Below are positions 1-7,923 of a DNA stretch of 55,780 bases, in pieces. The stretch comes from DASRHG01 sp035650655 (lineage in GTDB: Bacteria; Desulfobacterota; Binatia; DP-6). Under the pieces are notes generated by a model that was given only the letters and a program-made list of their open reading frames with translations, had not been told where the DNA came from and did no database searches. The stretch lies in contig DASRHG010000079.1 of assembly GCA_035650655.1 (NCBI GenBank), forward strand, positions 1-55,780. Direction: 5' to 3'. Within the stretch, counting starts at the first letter, position 1. Each line of letters begins with the position of its first letter. The translations under genes and the position numbers were made by a program.

Positions 1-231
1 CGGCACGCAGCAGTCGACCGGGCACACCGCCGCGCACGCCTCGTGGTCGTGGAAGCCGACGCACTCCGTGCACTTCTCGGGCACGATGTAGAAGATGTCG
101 TTCGAGAGCGGCGCGTGCATCGAGCCGTCCGGGGCCTGCCACTCGACGCCGCCCTGGTAGATCGCCGTGTTCGGGCACTCCGGCTCGCAGGCGCCGCAGT
201 TGATGCACTCGCTCGTGATCATCGTGGCCAT
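1..231 (-). CDS. 2[4Fe-4S] ferredoxin, YfhL/Alvin-type (3' end cut by window)
   Basis: Small cytoplasmic electron carrier. The 77 visible residues contain the first cluster motif C9-x2-C12-x2-C15-x3-C19-P and the second motif C54-x2-C57-x8-C66-x3-C70-P. The eight-residue spacing in the second motif is the hallmark of YfhL/Alvin-type ferredoxins, which carry two low-potential [4Fe-4S] clusters. ATG at 231 was chosen; M4 (222) is an alternative. The C-terminus lies beyond base 1. A TTGAAG/TATTTT promoter ends about 4 nt before the start codon. The redox partner cannot be told from this window. Confidence 0.93.
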   Translation of the reverse strand, partial: MATMITSECINCGACEPECPNTAIYQGGVEWQAPDGSMHAPLSNDIFYIVPEKCTECVGFHDHEACAAVCPVDCCVP

Positions 232-241
232 GACGCGGTGG

Positions 242-271
242 AAAATAGCACCCGCTCCGCGCGCGCTTCAA
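242..271 (-). promoter_or_regulatory. promoter of the ferredoxin gene
   Basis: Read on the minus strand: -35 TTGAAG (271-266), 18-nt spacer, -10 TATTTT (247-242). Transcription would start near 235, 4 nt before the ATG at 231, giving an almost leaderless mRNA. Confidence 0.5.
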
Positions 272-371
272 ACGGCCTCTGGTCACCTCGCCGACGCGAT
301 GATAGGGGTCGCTCGTGTCCTCCGGCGCGCGACACGGGACGGACGACGTCCGCGGGGCCGTCCGATGAACG

Positions 372-1715
372 ATGGCGAACCACGGTGGGGGGATCGCCGG
401 CGTGCGGCCCGGCACGAACGGCTCGCCGTTCGTGTTCTACTCGGAGCTGCATCACCGGCTCGTCGTGGACGTCGGCGGCCGGCCCGTCGGACGTCTCCAG
501 GACCTCGCCGTCACGCTCGCGGAGACGTATCCCGCGGTCGTCGCGCTCCTCGTCCGGCGCGGGCGCGTTGAGTCGTTCTCGCTGACCGCACGCTGGCGCG
601 ACGTCGAGTCGGTCGACGGGCGCGCGATCCGCCTCCGCGTGCCCGTCGTGGGCCTCGTGCCCGGGCGGTTCACGCCGCCGGAGGACGTCTTCTGGGTGCG
701 CCAGGTCCTCCTCGACCGGCAGATCGTTGACACCTCGGGCGCCAAGGTGGTGCGGGTGAACGACCTCCACTTCCTCCGCACCGCGGGCAACGACCTCCAC
801 CTCGTGCACGTCGACGTCGGCTTCCGCGGGCTCGTTCGGCGTCTCGGGTGGGGAGATGCGATCGACGCGGTCGTCCGTCGCGTCGCGCCGCAGGCGCGCT
901 ACCTCACGAGCGACCGGCTGATCGCCTGGCGCTACGTGCAGCCGCTCACGCTCACCGGCTCGGGCGACGCGCTCAAGCTCCGCGTCGAACGGAAGGAGCT
1001 CGCCGAGCTGCACCCAGCGGAGATGGCCGAGATCCTGACCGAGCTCGACGGCCGCGAGCGCGAGTCGGTCTTCCGCTCGCTCGACGCGGAGTCCGCCGCC
1101 GAGGCGCTCACGGAGGTCGAGCCGAAGATCCGCGAGCGCCTGATCGCCAGCGTCCCGCCCGAGCGCGCGGCCGACATCCTCGAGGAGATGCCGCCGGACG
1201 AGGCCGCCGACCTGCTCGCGGCGCTCCCGGAGTCCGAGTCGCTCCGGCTGCTCGAGTCGATGGAGCGCGACGAGGCCGAGGACGTGCAGGAGCTGCTCCG
1301 ATACGAGCCCGACACCGCGGGCGGCATGATGACGACCGAGGTCGTCCGGCTCGGAACCGAGCTCACCGCCGCCGAGGCGCTCGTGCGCCTCCGCTCGCTC
1401 GCGCGCGACGTCGAGCACATCTACTATCTCTACGTCGTCGACCGCGCGGACCGCCTCCAGGGCGTGATCACGATCCGCCACCTCCTCCTCGCCGACCCGA
1501 CCGCCCGCCTGGCGGACACCATGGAGCGCGATCCGGTCGCCGTGCAGCCCGACGACACGCGGGAGCGCGTCGCCGAGCTGGTCGAGAAGTACAACCTCCT
1601 CGCCGTCCCGGTGACGACTCCCGACGGGAAGCTGCTCGGCATCGTCACCGTCGACGACGTGCTGACGCACATGACGGCGCTCGCGTGGCGATGGAAGCTC
1701 GGCCGCAAGCGGTGA
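372..1715 (+). CDS. soluble PRC-barrel / MgtE-N / tandem CBS protein
   Basis: 447-residue cytoplasmic protein. The N-terminal part (about residues 17-190) looks like PRC-barrel-type beta domains. A helical MgtE_N superhelix with the HPAEMAEIL signature follows (about 200-300), then two CBS motifs (about 315-435). This reproduces the Mg2+-sensing cytosolic half of an MgtE channel, but the MgtE membrane domain is absent. Instead the stop codon overlaps the start of an NRAMP-family transporter (TGA 1713-1715, GTG 1712). A likely role is metal- or nucleotide-dependent gating of that transporter; the coupling is inferred from gene order. ATG 372 is the first clean start. Confidence 0.85.
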   Translation: MANHGGGIAGVRPGTNGSPFVFYSELHHRLVVDVGGRPVGRLQDLAVTLAETYPAVVALLVRRGRVESFSLTARWRDVESVDGRAIRLRVPVVGLVPGRFTPPEDVFWVRQVLLDRQIVDTSGAKVVRVNDLHFLRTAGNDLHLVHVDVGFRGLVRRLGWGDAIDAVVRRVAPQARYLTSDRLIAWRYVQPLTLTGSGDALKLRVERKELAELHPAEMAEILTELDGRERESVFRSLDAESAAEALTEVEPKIRERLIASVPPERAADILEEMPPDEAADLLAALPESESLRLLESMERDEAEDVQELLRYEPDTAGGMMTTEVVRLGTELTAAEALVRLRSLARDVEHIYYLYVVDRADRLQGVITIRHLLLADPTARLADTMERDPVAVQPDDTRERVAELVEKYNLLAVPVTTPDGKLLGIVTVDDVLTHMTALAWRWKLGRKR

Positions 1716-2971
1716 GCGCCGAGGCCGGCCGCCGCACGAGCTGGTGGCAGCATCTCCGTCGCTTCCTGCTCGTCATGGGGCCGGGCATCATCACGGCCAA
1801 CGTCGACAACGACCCGGGCGGAATCACGACCTACTCGCTCGCGGGCGCCCGCTACGGCTACGACCTGGTCTGGACGCTCGCGCCGATCACGGTCGCACTG
1901 GTCGTCGTCCAGGAGATGTGCGCGCGCATGGGAGCGATCACGGGAAAGGGCCTCGCCGACCTCGTGCGCGAGAGCTTCGGCGTCCGCCTGACCTTCTACG
2001 CGATGCTCCTCCTCCTGCTCGCCGACCTCGGCAACACGGTCGCCGAGTTCGCGGGCGCCGCGGCGAGCCTCGAGATCTTCGGCGTCACGCGCTGGGTGAC
2101 CGTGCCCGCCGTGGCGGTGTTCGTCTGGTGGCTCGTCGTTTACGGCAACTACAAGCAGGTGGAGAAGATCTTCCTCACCGCCTGCGTCTTCTACCTGTCG
2201 TACATCGCCTCGGGGCTGCTCGCGGTCGATCACTGGGGCCCGGTGCTCCGCGAAAGCGTGCGTCCGCACGTCGGACTCGACGACGCGTACGTGCTGATGC
2301 TCGTCGGCCTCGTCGGCACGACGATCGCCCCCTGGATGCAGTTCTACCAGCAGGCCGCCGTGGTCGAGAAAGGTGTGACGCTGGAGCAGTATCGCTACTC
2401 GCGGCTCGACGTCATCAGCGGCTGCATCTTCACCGACGTCGTGGCCTTCTTCATCATCGTCGCCTGCGCCGCGACGCTTCACGCGCGCGGGGTGAGCGTC
2501 GAGACGGCCGCCGAGGCCGCCGAGGCGCTGCGGCCGCTCGCCGGCCGCTACTGCGCGGCGCTCTTCGCCTTCGGGCTCTTCAACGCGGCCGTCTTCTCCG
2601 CGTCCATCCTGCCGCTCGCGACGGCGTACTCGGTGTGCGAGGCGCTCGGGTGGGAGACGGGCGTCGACAAGCGCGTACGCGAAGCGCCGCACTTCTACGC
2701 GCTCTACACGGGTCTGATCGCGGCCGGCGCCGCCGTCATCCTCGTTCCCGGGATCCCGCTCCTCCCCGTCATGTACCTCTCGCAGGTCGCGAACGGCGTG
2801 CTGCTGCCGATCGTGCTCGTGCTCATGCTGGTGCTCGTGAACCGTGCCGATCTCATGGGCGAGCACCGGAACTCGGCGGCCGCGAACGTCGTCGCGTGGC
2901 TCACCGTCGGCGTGATGACGGTGCTGAGTCTTTTCCTCGTCCGCGGCGCGCTTCGCGAGCTGTTCGCCTGA
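1712..2971 (+). CDS. NRAMP-related divalent metal transporter, probable Mg2+ type
   Basis: 419-residue inner-membrane protein with about eleven hydrophobic segments and the NRAMP/SLC11 fold. The TM1 motif reads D34-P-G-G37, where Mn/Fe transporters have DPGN. The TM6 region reads G202-T-T-I-A-P-W-M, where classic members have the M-P-H metal-binding turn. Loss of both the Asn and the TM6 Met is what I recall for NRAMP-related Mg2+ transporters (NRMT). That agrees with the overlapping MgtE-like sensor gene upstream. GTG 1712 is preferred because it overlaps the upstream stop; ATG 1691 in the same frame would add seven residues. Confidence 0.88.
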   Translation: MSAEAGRRTSWWQHLRRFLLVMGPGIITANVDNDPGGITTYSLAGARYGYDLVWTLAPITVALVVVQEMCARMGAITGKGLADLVRESFGVRLTFYAMLLLLLADLGNTVAEFAGAAASLEIFGVTRWVTVPAVAVFVWWLVVYGNYKQVEKIFLTACVFYLSYIASGLLAVDHWGPVLRESVRPHVGLDDAYVLMLVGLVGTTIAPWMQFYQQAAVVEKGVTLEQYRYSRLDVISGCIFTDVVAFFIIVACAATLHARGVSVETAAEAAEALRPLAGRYCAALFAFGLFNAAVFSASILPLATAYSVCEALGWETGVDKRVREAPHFYALYTGLIAAGAAVILVPGIPLLPVMYLSQVANGVLLPIVLVLMLVLVNRADLMGEHRNSAAANVVAWLTVGVMTVLSLFLVRGALRELFA

Positions 2972-3101
2972 CGCGCTCGATCGCACCCGGCTCCCGCGGC
3001 CGGCTGTCGCGTCGTCGACAGCTCCCCGCGGGGGGTCGGGATTCTCCACACCCGGCCGCGGGCCTCCCGCCGAATGCCGGGCACCACGTGGCGGCACAAC
3101 T

Positions 3102-3156
3102 CCTGCAATGCGGCAGGTAGCAACCCCGCCAACGGGGCAACTCGCCAAACGGGAGG
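3102..3156 (+). promoter_or_regulatory. structured 5' leader with two tandem hairpins before the SD
   Basis: Upstream of the small gene at 3162 lie CCTGC(3102-3106)/GCAGG(3113-3117) and CCCCG(3124-3128)/CGGGG(3133-3137). They are followed by the Shine-Dalgarno GGGAGG at 3151-3156. The leader also contains GCAACTCGC, which recurs in the leader of the paralogous gene near 44614. No known riboswitch class is recognised. Confidence 0.35.
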
Positions 3157-3161
3157 ACACC

Positions 3162-3509
3162 GTGAACAGCGCCTTCAGCGTAGGAGATCAAGTTACGGAT
3201 GCGCTCGGCGAGGTGGTGCTCGATCTACCGACGCGCCGGCGATGGACGCGGGAGATCGGCGAGCTGCGGCTCATGGCGGCCGTGCTCGAGGACGCCGTCA
3301 ACGTGCTCCGCAAGCGTCCGCGGAGCCGCGCGGGGCGCGAGGCGCGCGAGTGGATGGCGTCGCGCGACACCACGTGGCCGTTCTCCTACGAGCGCATCTG
3401 TGAGGCGCTCGACCTGGATCCGAACACGGTGCGGCGCGAAGTGTCGATGAAGAAGGTCGTCCGCATCCCCGTGACGTCCTTCGACCTTCCGCTCGCCCAG
3501 ACCGCCTAG
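3162..3509 (+). CDS. small orphan-family protein, paralogue of the 44189-44614 gene
   Basis: 115 residues, soluble, no signal peptide. I do not recognise a named family. The core (about residues 31-95) has the pattern ELRLMxAVLEDA ... REWM-S-DTTWPFSYERICExLxLDPNxVRR. It ends in what looks like a helix-turn-helix-like pair of helices followed by basic residues. The protein at 44189-44614 shares this core almost position for position, so the two are paralogues. GTG 3162 is chosen because of a strong GGGAGG SD 5 nt upstream. A DNA-binding or regulatory role is possible but unproven. Confidence 0.8.
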   Translation: MNSAFSVGDQVTDALGEVVLDLPTRRRWTREIGELRLMAAVLEDAVNVLRKRPRSRAGREAREWMASRDTTWPFSYERICEALDLDPNTVRREVSMKKVVRIPVTSFDLPLAQTA

Positions 3510-3563
3510 GCGGCGAGGGAGGGCGCGAGCGCCTCGCGCTCCAGGCACGACGATCCGCGGCGA

Positions 3564-3908
3564 TCAGCCGCGCACCGGGAAGAGCTTCCCGAAGCGCATC
3601 ATGAACATGAGGTCGCCGCTCACCTGGTACTCGCCGTTCATGAACGCGTCGCGGCCGCTCTTCTCGCCGCGCGCGATCGCGAGCCACAGATCGGAGTCCA
3701 TGCTGAGCGTCACGGTCGGCTCCATGGTGCGCCCGTGCTGCACCAGGCACGACCCTTCGTGGACGACGACCGTCCACTGACCCGGCTCGCGGCCCGAGAG
3801 ATCGAAGAGGATGACGGCTTCGACGCCGCTCGCCGCTGCGGGGTCGAAGACCTGCGGTAGTCCCTCGACGGCCGCCGCCGCCGTGGTCGGCTGGAACGTC
3901 GTCGCCAT
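3564..3908 (-). CDS. SCP-2 sterol-transfer domain protein
   Basis: 114 residues forming a single SCP2-like lipid-binding domain. The recognisable features are the beta-strand segment around WTVVVHEGSC, a TVTLSMDSDLWLAIARGE helix region, and the terminal MNGEYQVSGD...MMRFGKLF motif, which is typical of SCP2 proteins. It probably binds or shuttles hydrophobic acyl or sterol-like ligands in the cytoplasm. It is divergent from the gene at 3998 and sits next to a thiolase-like/DUF35 pair, which suits lipid side-chain metabolism. Confidence 0.87.
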   Translation of the reverse strand: MATTFQPTTAAAAVEGLPQVFDPAAASGVEAVILFDLSGREPGQWTVVVHEGSCLVQHGRTMEPTVTLSMDSDLWLAIARGEKSGRDAFMNGEYQVSGDLMFMMRFGKLFPVRG

Positions 3909-3929
3909 CGCCCGCCCCCCGGGCGCGCG

Positions 3930-3958
3930 AGCGTAGCCGCTCGACCCGCGACCCGCAA
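3930..3958 (-). promoter_or_regulatory. promoter of the SCP2 gene
   Basis: Minus strand: -35 TTGCGG (3958-3953), 17-nt spacer, -10 TACGCT (3935-3930). The predicted start is near 3923, about 15 nt before the ATG at 3908. Confidence 0.45.
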
Positions 3959-3963
3959 GCGCC

Positions 3964-3991
3964 TTGCTTGTGACGCGTCGGGTGGTTTAAT
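3964..3991 (+). promoter_or_regulatory. promoter of the 3998 gene, leaderless
   Basis: -35 TTGCTT (3964-3969), 16-nt spacer, -10 TTTAAT (3986-3991). Transcription would begin at about 3998, exactly on the GTG start. Its -35 lies only 5 nt from the -35 of the divergent SCP2 promoter, inside the palindrome CAAGC-gcctt-GCTTG. Confidence 0.45.
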
Positions 3992-3997
3992 GAGGAC

Positions 3998-4282
3998 GTG
4001 GCGCGCGGCGACCGCAGCATGACGGAGCGCATCCTGAACGTGCTGCGTCCCTACGCGTCGAACTGGAGCGGGACGCTCGGCCGCGGCGACCTCGTGATTC
4101 CGCAGCGCGAGATCCCCCGCGTCATCCACGAGATCCTCGACGCCGTTCACGACGAGGCGGGCACGCACAAGGAAGCCGGCGATCGGGAGCTGTTCGACGT
4201 CCTCATGGCCGCGCGGCGCAGCGCCTCGGTGCAGGACCAGGCCGAGCTGCTTCGCCGCCACTTCCTGATCCTGCTCCGCTAG
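3998..4282 (+). CDS. hypothetical protein in front of the thiolase/DUF35 pair
   Basis: 94 residues, mixed helical, no membrane segment, not recognised. The sequence has Arg-Arg-rich and acidic helices and ends in RRHFLILLR. It is 1 nt from the thiolase-like gene and shares its operon. GTG 3998 is supported by a GAGG at 3992 and by the promoter placement; ATG 4019 would remove seven residues. No function can be assigned beyond the context of lipid or steroid-like metabolism. Confidence 0.7.
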   Translation: MARGDRSMTERILNVLRPYASNWSGTLGRGDLVIPQREIPRVIHEILDAVHDEAGTHKEAGDRELFDVLMAARRSASVQDQAELLRRHFLILLR

Positions 4283-4283
4283 C

Positions 4284-5459
4284 GTGCCGCGTCATCCGCT
4301 CCGCGGCGCGACCGCGATCGCGGGTCTCGGCCTCACCGCGCAGGGCAAGGTGTACGGCCGGAGCCCGATGGCGTTCGCGGTCGAGGCGGTGGAGCTGGCG
4401 CTCGCGGACGCAGGCCTCGCGCGCACGGACCTCGACGGGGTCCTCCTCAACCCCGGGCTCGCGTGGAACGACCGCGGCATGGGGTCCTTCCAGCTCCAGC
4501 AGGCGATGGGGCTGCGCGACCTCCGTCTCTCCGCGACGATGAACCTCGGCGGCGCGACGGCGATCGCCATGATCCAGCACGCGAGCCAGGCGATCGCGGC
4601 CGGCCTCTGCTCGACCGTCGCGTGCGTCTTCTCCGACGCGCCGCTCAAGCCACCCGCACCCGAAGGACGACGGGCCTCGAGCGGCGCCGCGTACGCGTTC
4701 CCGCGCGGCTGGGAGGCGGCGTACGGGTTCTTCGGCGTGAACGCGATGTACGCGCTCGTCGCCCGCCGCCACATGGCGGTGTACGGCACGACGCAGGACC
4801 ATCTGGGCCTCGTCGCCGTCGCGCAGCGGAAGTGGGCGAACCTGAATCCACACGCGCAGCTCCACGACCAGCCGCTCTCGCTCGACGACTACCACCGCTC
4901 GCGCTGGATCGTGGAGCCCTTCCATCTCTTCGACTGCTGTCTCGTATCGAACGGCGGCTGCGCGGTCGTCGTGACGAGCGCCGAGCGCGCGCGGAGCCTC
5001 CGCCAGCCCCCGGTCTACGTCTGGGGCATGGCGCAGGGCCACCTGGGCGGCGATCCCTCCGACACGCTCGCCTCGGGCGCGGTGCTCACGCGCGAGCCGG
5101 CGTTCCGCATGGCCGACGTGTCGCTCGCGGACGTCGACGTCGTCGAGCTCTACGACTGCTACACGTTCACCGTGCTCGTCTGCCTCGAGGACTACGGCTT
5201 CTGCCCGAAGGGCGAGGGCGGTCCGTGGGTCGCGGAGCACGTGACGGGTCCCGGCGGGCGCCTCGCGCTCAACACGGGGGGCGGGCAGCTCTCGAGCTTC
5301 TACATGTGGGGGATGACGCCCGTCTCCGAAGCCGTCATCCAGCTGCGCGGCCACGGCGGACGCCGCCAGGTGCCGAGGCACGACGTCGCGCTCGTGTCGG
5401 GCAACGGCGGCGTGCTGTCGACCCACTCGACGCTCGTCCTCTCGCGGCTTCCGTCATGA
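4284..5459 (+). CDS. thiolase-superfamily lipid-transfer protein (Ltp2/SCP-x-like), no nucleophile Cys
   Basis: 391 residues with the thiolase fold. Around residues 88-100, where condensing thiolases have the nucleophilic Cys, the sequence is LSATMNLGGATAIAM. The C-terminal CxG motif is replaced by VSGNGG. An ELYDCYTF motif puts Tyr at 290 and 293. Missing cysteines with tyrosines in the pocket are features of Ltp2-type retro-aldolases, which cleave side-chain beta-hydroxyacyl-CoAs together with a DUF35 partner; that partner follows here with a 4-nt overlap. The start is GTG. Simple lipid carriage is the alternative role. Confidence 0.85.
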   Translation: MPRHPLRGATAIAGLGLTAQGKVYGRSPMAFAVEAVELALADAGLARTDLDGVLLNPGLAWNDRGMGSFQLQQAMGLRDLRLSATMNLGGATAIAMIQHASQAIAAGLCSTVACVFSDAPLKPPAPEGRRASSGAAYAFPRGWEAAYGFFGVNAMYALVARRHMAVYGTTQDHLGLVAVAQRKWANLNPHAQLHDQPLSLDDYHRSRWIVEPFHLFDCCLVSNGGCAVVVTSAERARSLRQPPVYVWGMAQGHLGGDPSDTLASGAVLTREPAFRMADVSLADVDVVELYDCYTFTVLVCLEDYGFCPKGEGGPWVAEHVTGPGGRLALNTGGGQLSSFYMWGMTPVSEAVIQLRGHGGRRQVPRHDVALVSGNGGVLSTHSTLVLSRLPS

Positions 5460-5872
5460 GCGCCCCGCGGCCGCTGCCCGAGATCACGCCGGAGATGGCG
5501 CCCTTCTGGGAGGCGGCGCGTCGGCACGTGCTCGTCGTCCAGCGCTGTCGCGGCTGCGGCGCGCTGCGCTTCCCCGCCCGCGAGCTGTGCAGCCGGTGCC
5601 TGTCTCGCGAATCGGAGTGGACGCCCGTCTCGGGGCGCGGCGCCGTCTTCAGCTGGGCGGTGATGCACCAGGTCTACCACCCGGGGTTCGCCGACGCGGT
5701 GCCGTATGCCGTCGTCGTCGTGGAGCTCGCAGAGGGCGGGCGGCTCCTCTCGAACGTCGTCGACTGTCCCATCGACCGCCTGCGGGTCGGCATGCCGGTC
5801 GAGGTCGTGTTCGAGGACGTGAGCTCCGAGATCGCGCTCCCGAAGTTCCGGCCCCTCTCACCTGCTGCGTAG
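5456..5872 (+). CDS. DUF35 OB-fold/rubredoxin-like Zn-ribbon acyl-CoA-binding protein
   Basis: 138 residues. The N-terminal Zn ribbon has C31-x2-C34 and C45-x2-C48, followed by an OB-fold with the pattern GRGAVFSWAVMHQVYHPGF. DUF35 proteins are obligate partners of thiolase-like enzymes (for example ChsH2-DUF35 with Ltp2) and supply acyl-CoA binding. The ATG overlaps the thiolase stop (ATGA), implying translational coupling and a stoichiometric complex. Confidence 0.92.
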   Translation: MSAPRPLPEITPEMAPFWEAARRHVLVVQRCRGCGALRFPARELCSRCLSRESEWTPVSGRGAVFSWAVMHQVYHPGFADAVPYAVVVVELAEGGRLLSNVVDCPIDRLRVGMPVEVVFEDVSSEIALPKFRPLSPAA

Positions 5873-5982
5873 GTCTCGCCGTCCGGCGTCCCGCTCGGCG
5901 CCGGATTCCGACCGTTCACCCCGTCCGGATGGCGCCCTCCGAGCACTCGGGGCACAGATGGTCGGCGGCGAGGGCCGTGCGC

Positions 5983-5988
5983 TATGAT
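5983..5988 (+). promoter_or_regulatory. -10-like element before the LytS-type kinase gene
   Basis: TATGAT at 5983-5988 predicts a start near 5995, 3 nt before the ATG at 5998. No convincing -35 is visible at 17-18 nt, so it may need an activator. Confidence 0.35.
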
Positions 5989-5997
5989 CCGCGGCGC

Positions 5998-7122
5998 ATG
6001 GCGCCAGCGCTCGATCTCATGCCCCCTCCCGGCCGGAAGAATCGGATGCTGCTGCTCGTCTTCGGCACGGGGGCCGCGATCGGCCTTCATCTCGCGCTCC
6101 TCCAGCTCTTCTTCCTGCGCTCGGCGGCCTCGCTGCTGCCCCTCGTCTCGAGCCTGGTCTTCTCGACCGTCATCTACGCGCTCTGGCGCTGGGTGTTTCC
6201 GCGGCTCGGCGGCCGCTCGCTCGCGGCGCAGATCGGGCGCCAGACGGTCGTGTCCGTGCTGGCGCTCGGGCTCCTCTCGCTCGCCTCGGTCGAGATCTTC
6301 ATCTGGCTCGCGAAGTATCCCTCGCTCTTCGGACCGCCGACGGGCGTCGAGAAGCACGTCGTCGTCACGCCCGCGACGCGCCAGATGGGCGCCCGGCTGT
6401 TCGTGCTCCTCCCGATCGTGCCGACGGCGCTCCTCACCCTGATCGGATACCACCAGTACTGGGGACGGATGCTCGCCTTCCAGAGCCGCGAGCGGCAGCT
6501 CGCGGAGCTGGCGGCCACGGCGCAGCTCGCCGCGCTGCGCGCCCAGATCAACCCGCACTTCCTGTTCAACAGCCTCAACTCGATCGCGCAGCTGATCCAC
6601 GTCGATCCCGACAAGGCGGAGGCGTGCGTCGAGCGGCTCGCGGACATCTTCCGCTACATCCTGCGCCGCGCGGAGAAGGAATTCGTCCCGCTCGCCGAGG
6701 AGCTCCAGATGGCGGAGGCGTACCTCGAGATCGAGCGCGCGCGGTTCGGCGATCGGCTGCACGTCGAGACGCGCATCGATCCGCGGAGCCTCCACGCCTC
6801 CATCCCGAACCTGATCCTCCAGCCGCTCGTCGAGAACGCGGTGAAGCACGGCCTCTCGCTCAAGATGGGGACCGGCACCGTGCGGATCGACGCGGCCGTC
6901 GACGACGGCCTCCTCGTCCTCACCGTCGGCGACGACGGGCTCGGCATGGCGAGCGCCGCGCTCGAGGCGGTGTACGAGCGCGGCGTCGGGCTCCGAAACC
7001 TGCGGGATCGGCTCCGCCGCCTCTACGGCGACGCGCACCTCCCGGAGATCACGAGTGCCCCCGGCGCCGGCACGCGCGTCCGCCTCCGCCTCCCGGTCCA
7101 CGCGGCGGAGGTGGTCGCCTGA
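5998..7122 (+). CDS. LytS/YehU-type sensor histidine kinase
   Basis: 374 residues. Four hydrophobic helices (about 18-40, 45-65, 82-105, 132-151) precede a His_kinase domain with QINPHFLFNSLN (His187, the phosphoacceptor) and a HATPase_c domain with ENAVKHG (about 279-285) and GVGLRNLRDRL. There is no large extracellular sensor, so sensing is probably through the membrane helices. The next gene starts 1 nt after its stop and encodes the LytTR response regulator, so the pair is a standard two-component system. It is also the head of the vWA-ExbBD-TPR cluster. Confidence 0.93.
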   Translation: MAPALDLMPPPGRKNRMLLLVFGTGAAIGLHLALLQLFFLRSAASLLPLVSSLVFSTVIYALWRWVFPRLGGRSLAAQIGRQTVVSVLALGLLSLASVEIFIWLAKYPSLFGPPTGVEKHVVVTPATRQMGARLFVLLPIVPTALLTLIGYHQYWGRMLAFQSRERQLAELAATAQLAALRAQINPHFLFNSLNSIAQLIHVDPDKAEACVERLADIFRYILRRAEKEFVPLAEELQMAEAYLEIERARFGDRLHVETRIDPRSLHASIPNLILQPLVENAVKHGLSLKMGTGTVRIDAAVDDGLLVLTVGDDGLGMASAALEAVYERGVGLRNLRDRLRRLYGDAHLPEITSAPGAGTRVRLRLPVHAAEVVA

Positions 7123-7123
7123 G

Positions 7124-7885
7124 ATGCCGGCGCTCCGGACGCTCGTCGTCGACGACGAGAAGCTCGCCCGCGATCGTCTCGTGGGCTTCCTCGACGCGCT
7201 CGACGACGTCGTCATCGTCGGCCAGGCGAAGAACGGGGTCGAGGCGCTCCAGATGATCGAGGAGCAGCATCCGGACCTCGTCTTCCTCGACGTCCAGATG
7301 CCCGGCATGGACGGCTTCGAGGTCCTGAAGGCGCTCCGCGTGCCGGCGCCCCAGGTGGTGTTCGCGACGGCGTACGACGAGTACGCGATCCGCGCGTTCG
7401 AGGTGCAGGCGGTCGACTACCTGCTGAAGCCCTTCGCCCGCGCCCGCGTCCAGGAAGCGGTCGCGCGCGTGCGGGCGCGCGTCGCCGCCGTGCGGCCCGG
7501 CCCGGACCTCGAAGGGGTGCTGCGACGGATCGAGGAGCGGCAGAAGGTATGGGTGAGCCAGGTCCCCGTCTCCGCGAGCAAGCGGATCCTCATCCTCCCG
7601 GTCGCGGACGTGCTCTGGTTCGGCGTCGAGTACCGGCTGGTCTATGCGCACACGCGCGAGCGCGCCTACATGACGAACTACACGCTGCGCGAGCTCGAGG
7701 AGCGGCTCGACCCGGCGGTCTTCTTCCGCGCCCACAAGTCGAGTCTCGTGAACCTCCACCACGTGAAGGAGATCGTCCCGTGGTTCGGCGGGCGCTTCAA
7801 GCTCGTGATGCGGGACGCGAACGGGAGCGAGGTGGCGCTCAGCCGCACCCAGGCCCGGGCCCTCCGGGCGAGGCTGCGATGGTAG
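7124..7885 (+). CDS. LytTR-family response regulator
   Basis: 253 residues. The receiver domain (1-120) has the D10-D11-E12 acidic pocket, phosphoacceptor D56 in FLDVQMPGMDG, and the LKPF lysine. The C-terminal LytTR DNA-binding domain (about 150-250) carries FRAHKSSLVNLHHVKEI, a typical family signature. It presumably controls the genes directly downstream. I could not identify a clear pair of LytTR direct repeats, so the regulon is inferred from position. Confidence 0.94.
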   Translation: MPALRTLVVDDEKLARDRLVGFLDALDDVVIVGQAKNGVEALQMIEEQHPDLVFLDVQMPGMDGFEVLKALRVPAPQVVFATAYDEYAIRAFEVQAVDYLLKPFARARVQEAVARVRARVAAVRPGPDLEGVLRRIEERQKVWVSQVPVSASKRILILPVADVLWFGVEYRLVYAHTRERAYMTNYTLRELEERLDPAVFFRAHKSSLVNLHHVKEIVPWFGGRFKLVMRDANGSEVALSRTQARALRARLRW

Positions 7886-7923
7886 CGTCCGGCCGTCCTT
7901 GTCAGAATTGAGGACGCGCTCGC

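Noticed and set aside
3102..3137. Possible riboswitch (cyclic-di-GMP-like) in the leader of the 3162 gene
   Set aside because: Two simple hairpins only; none of the conserved GEMM or other riboswitch core sequences is present.
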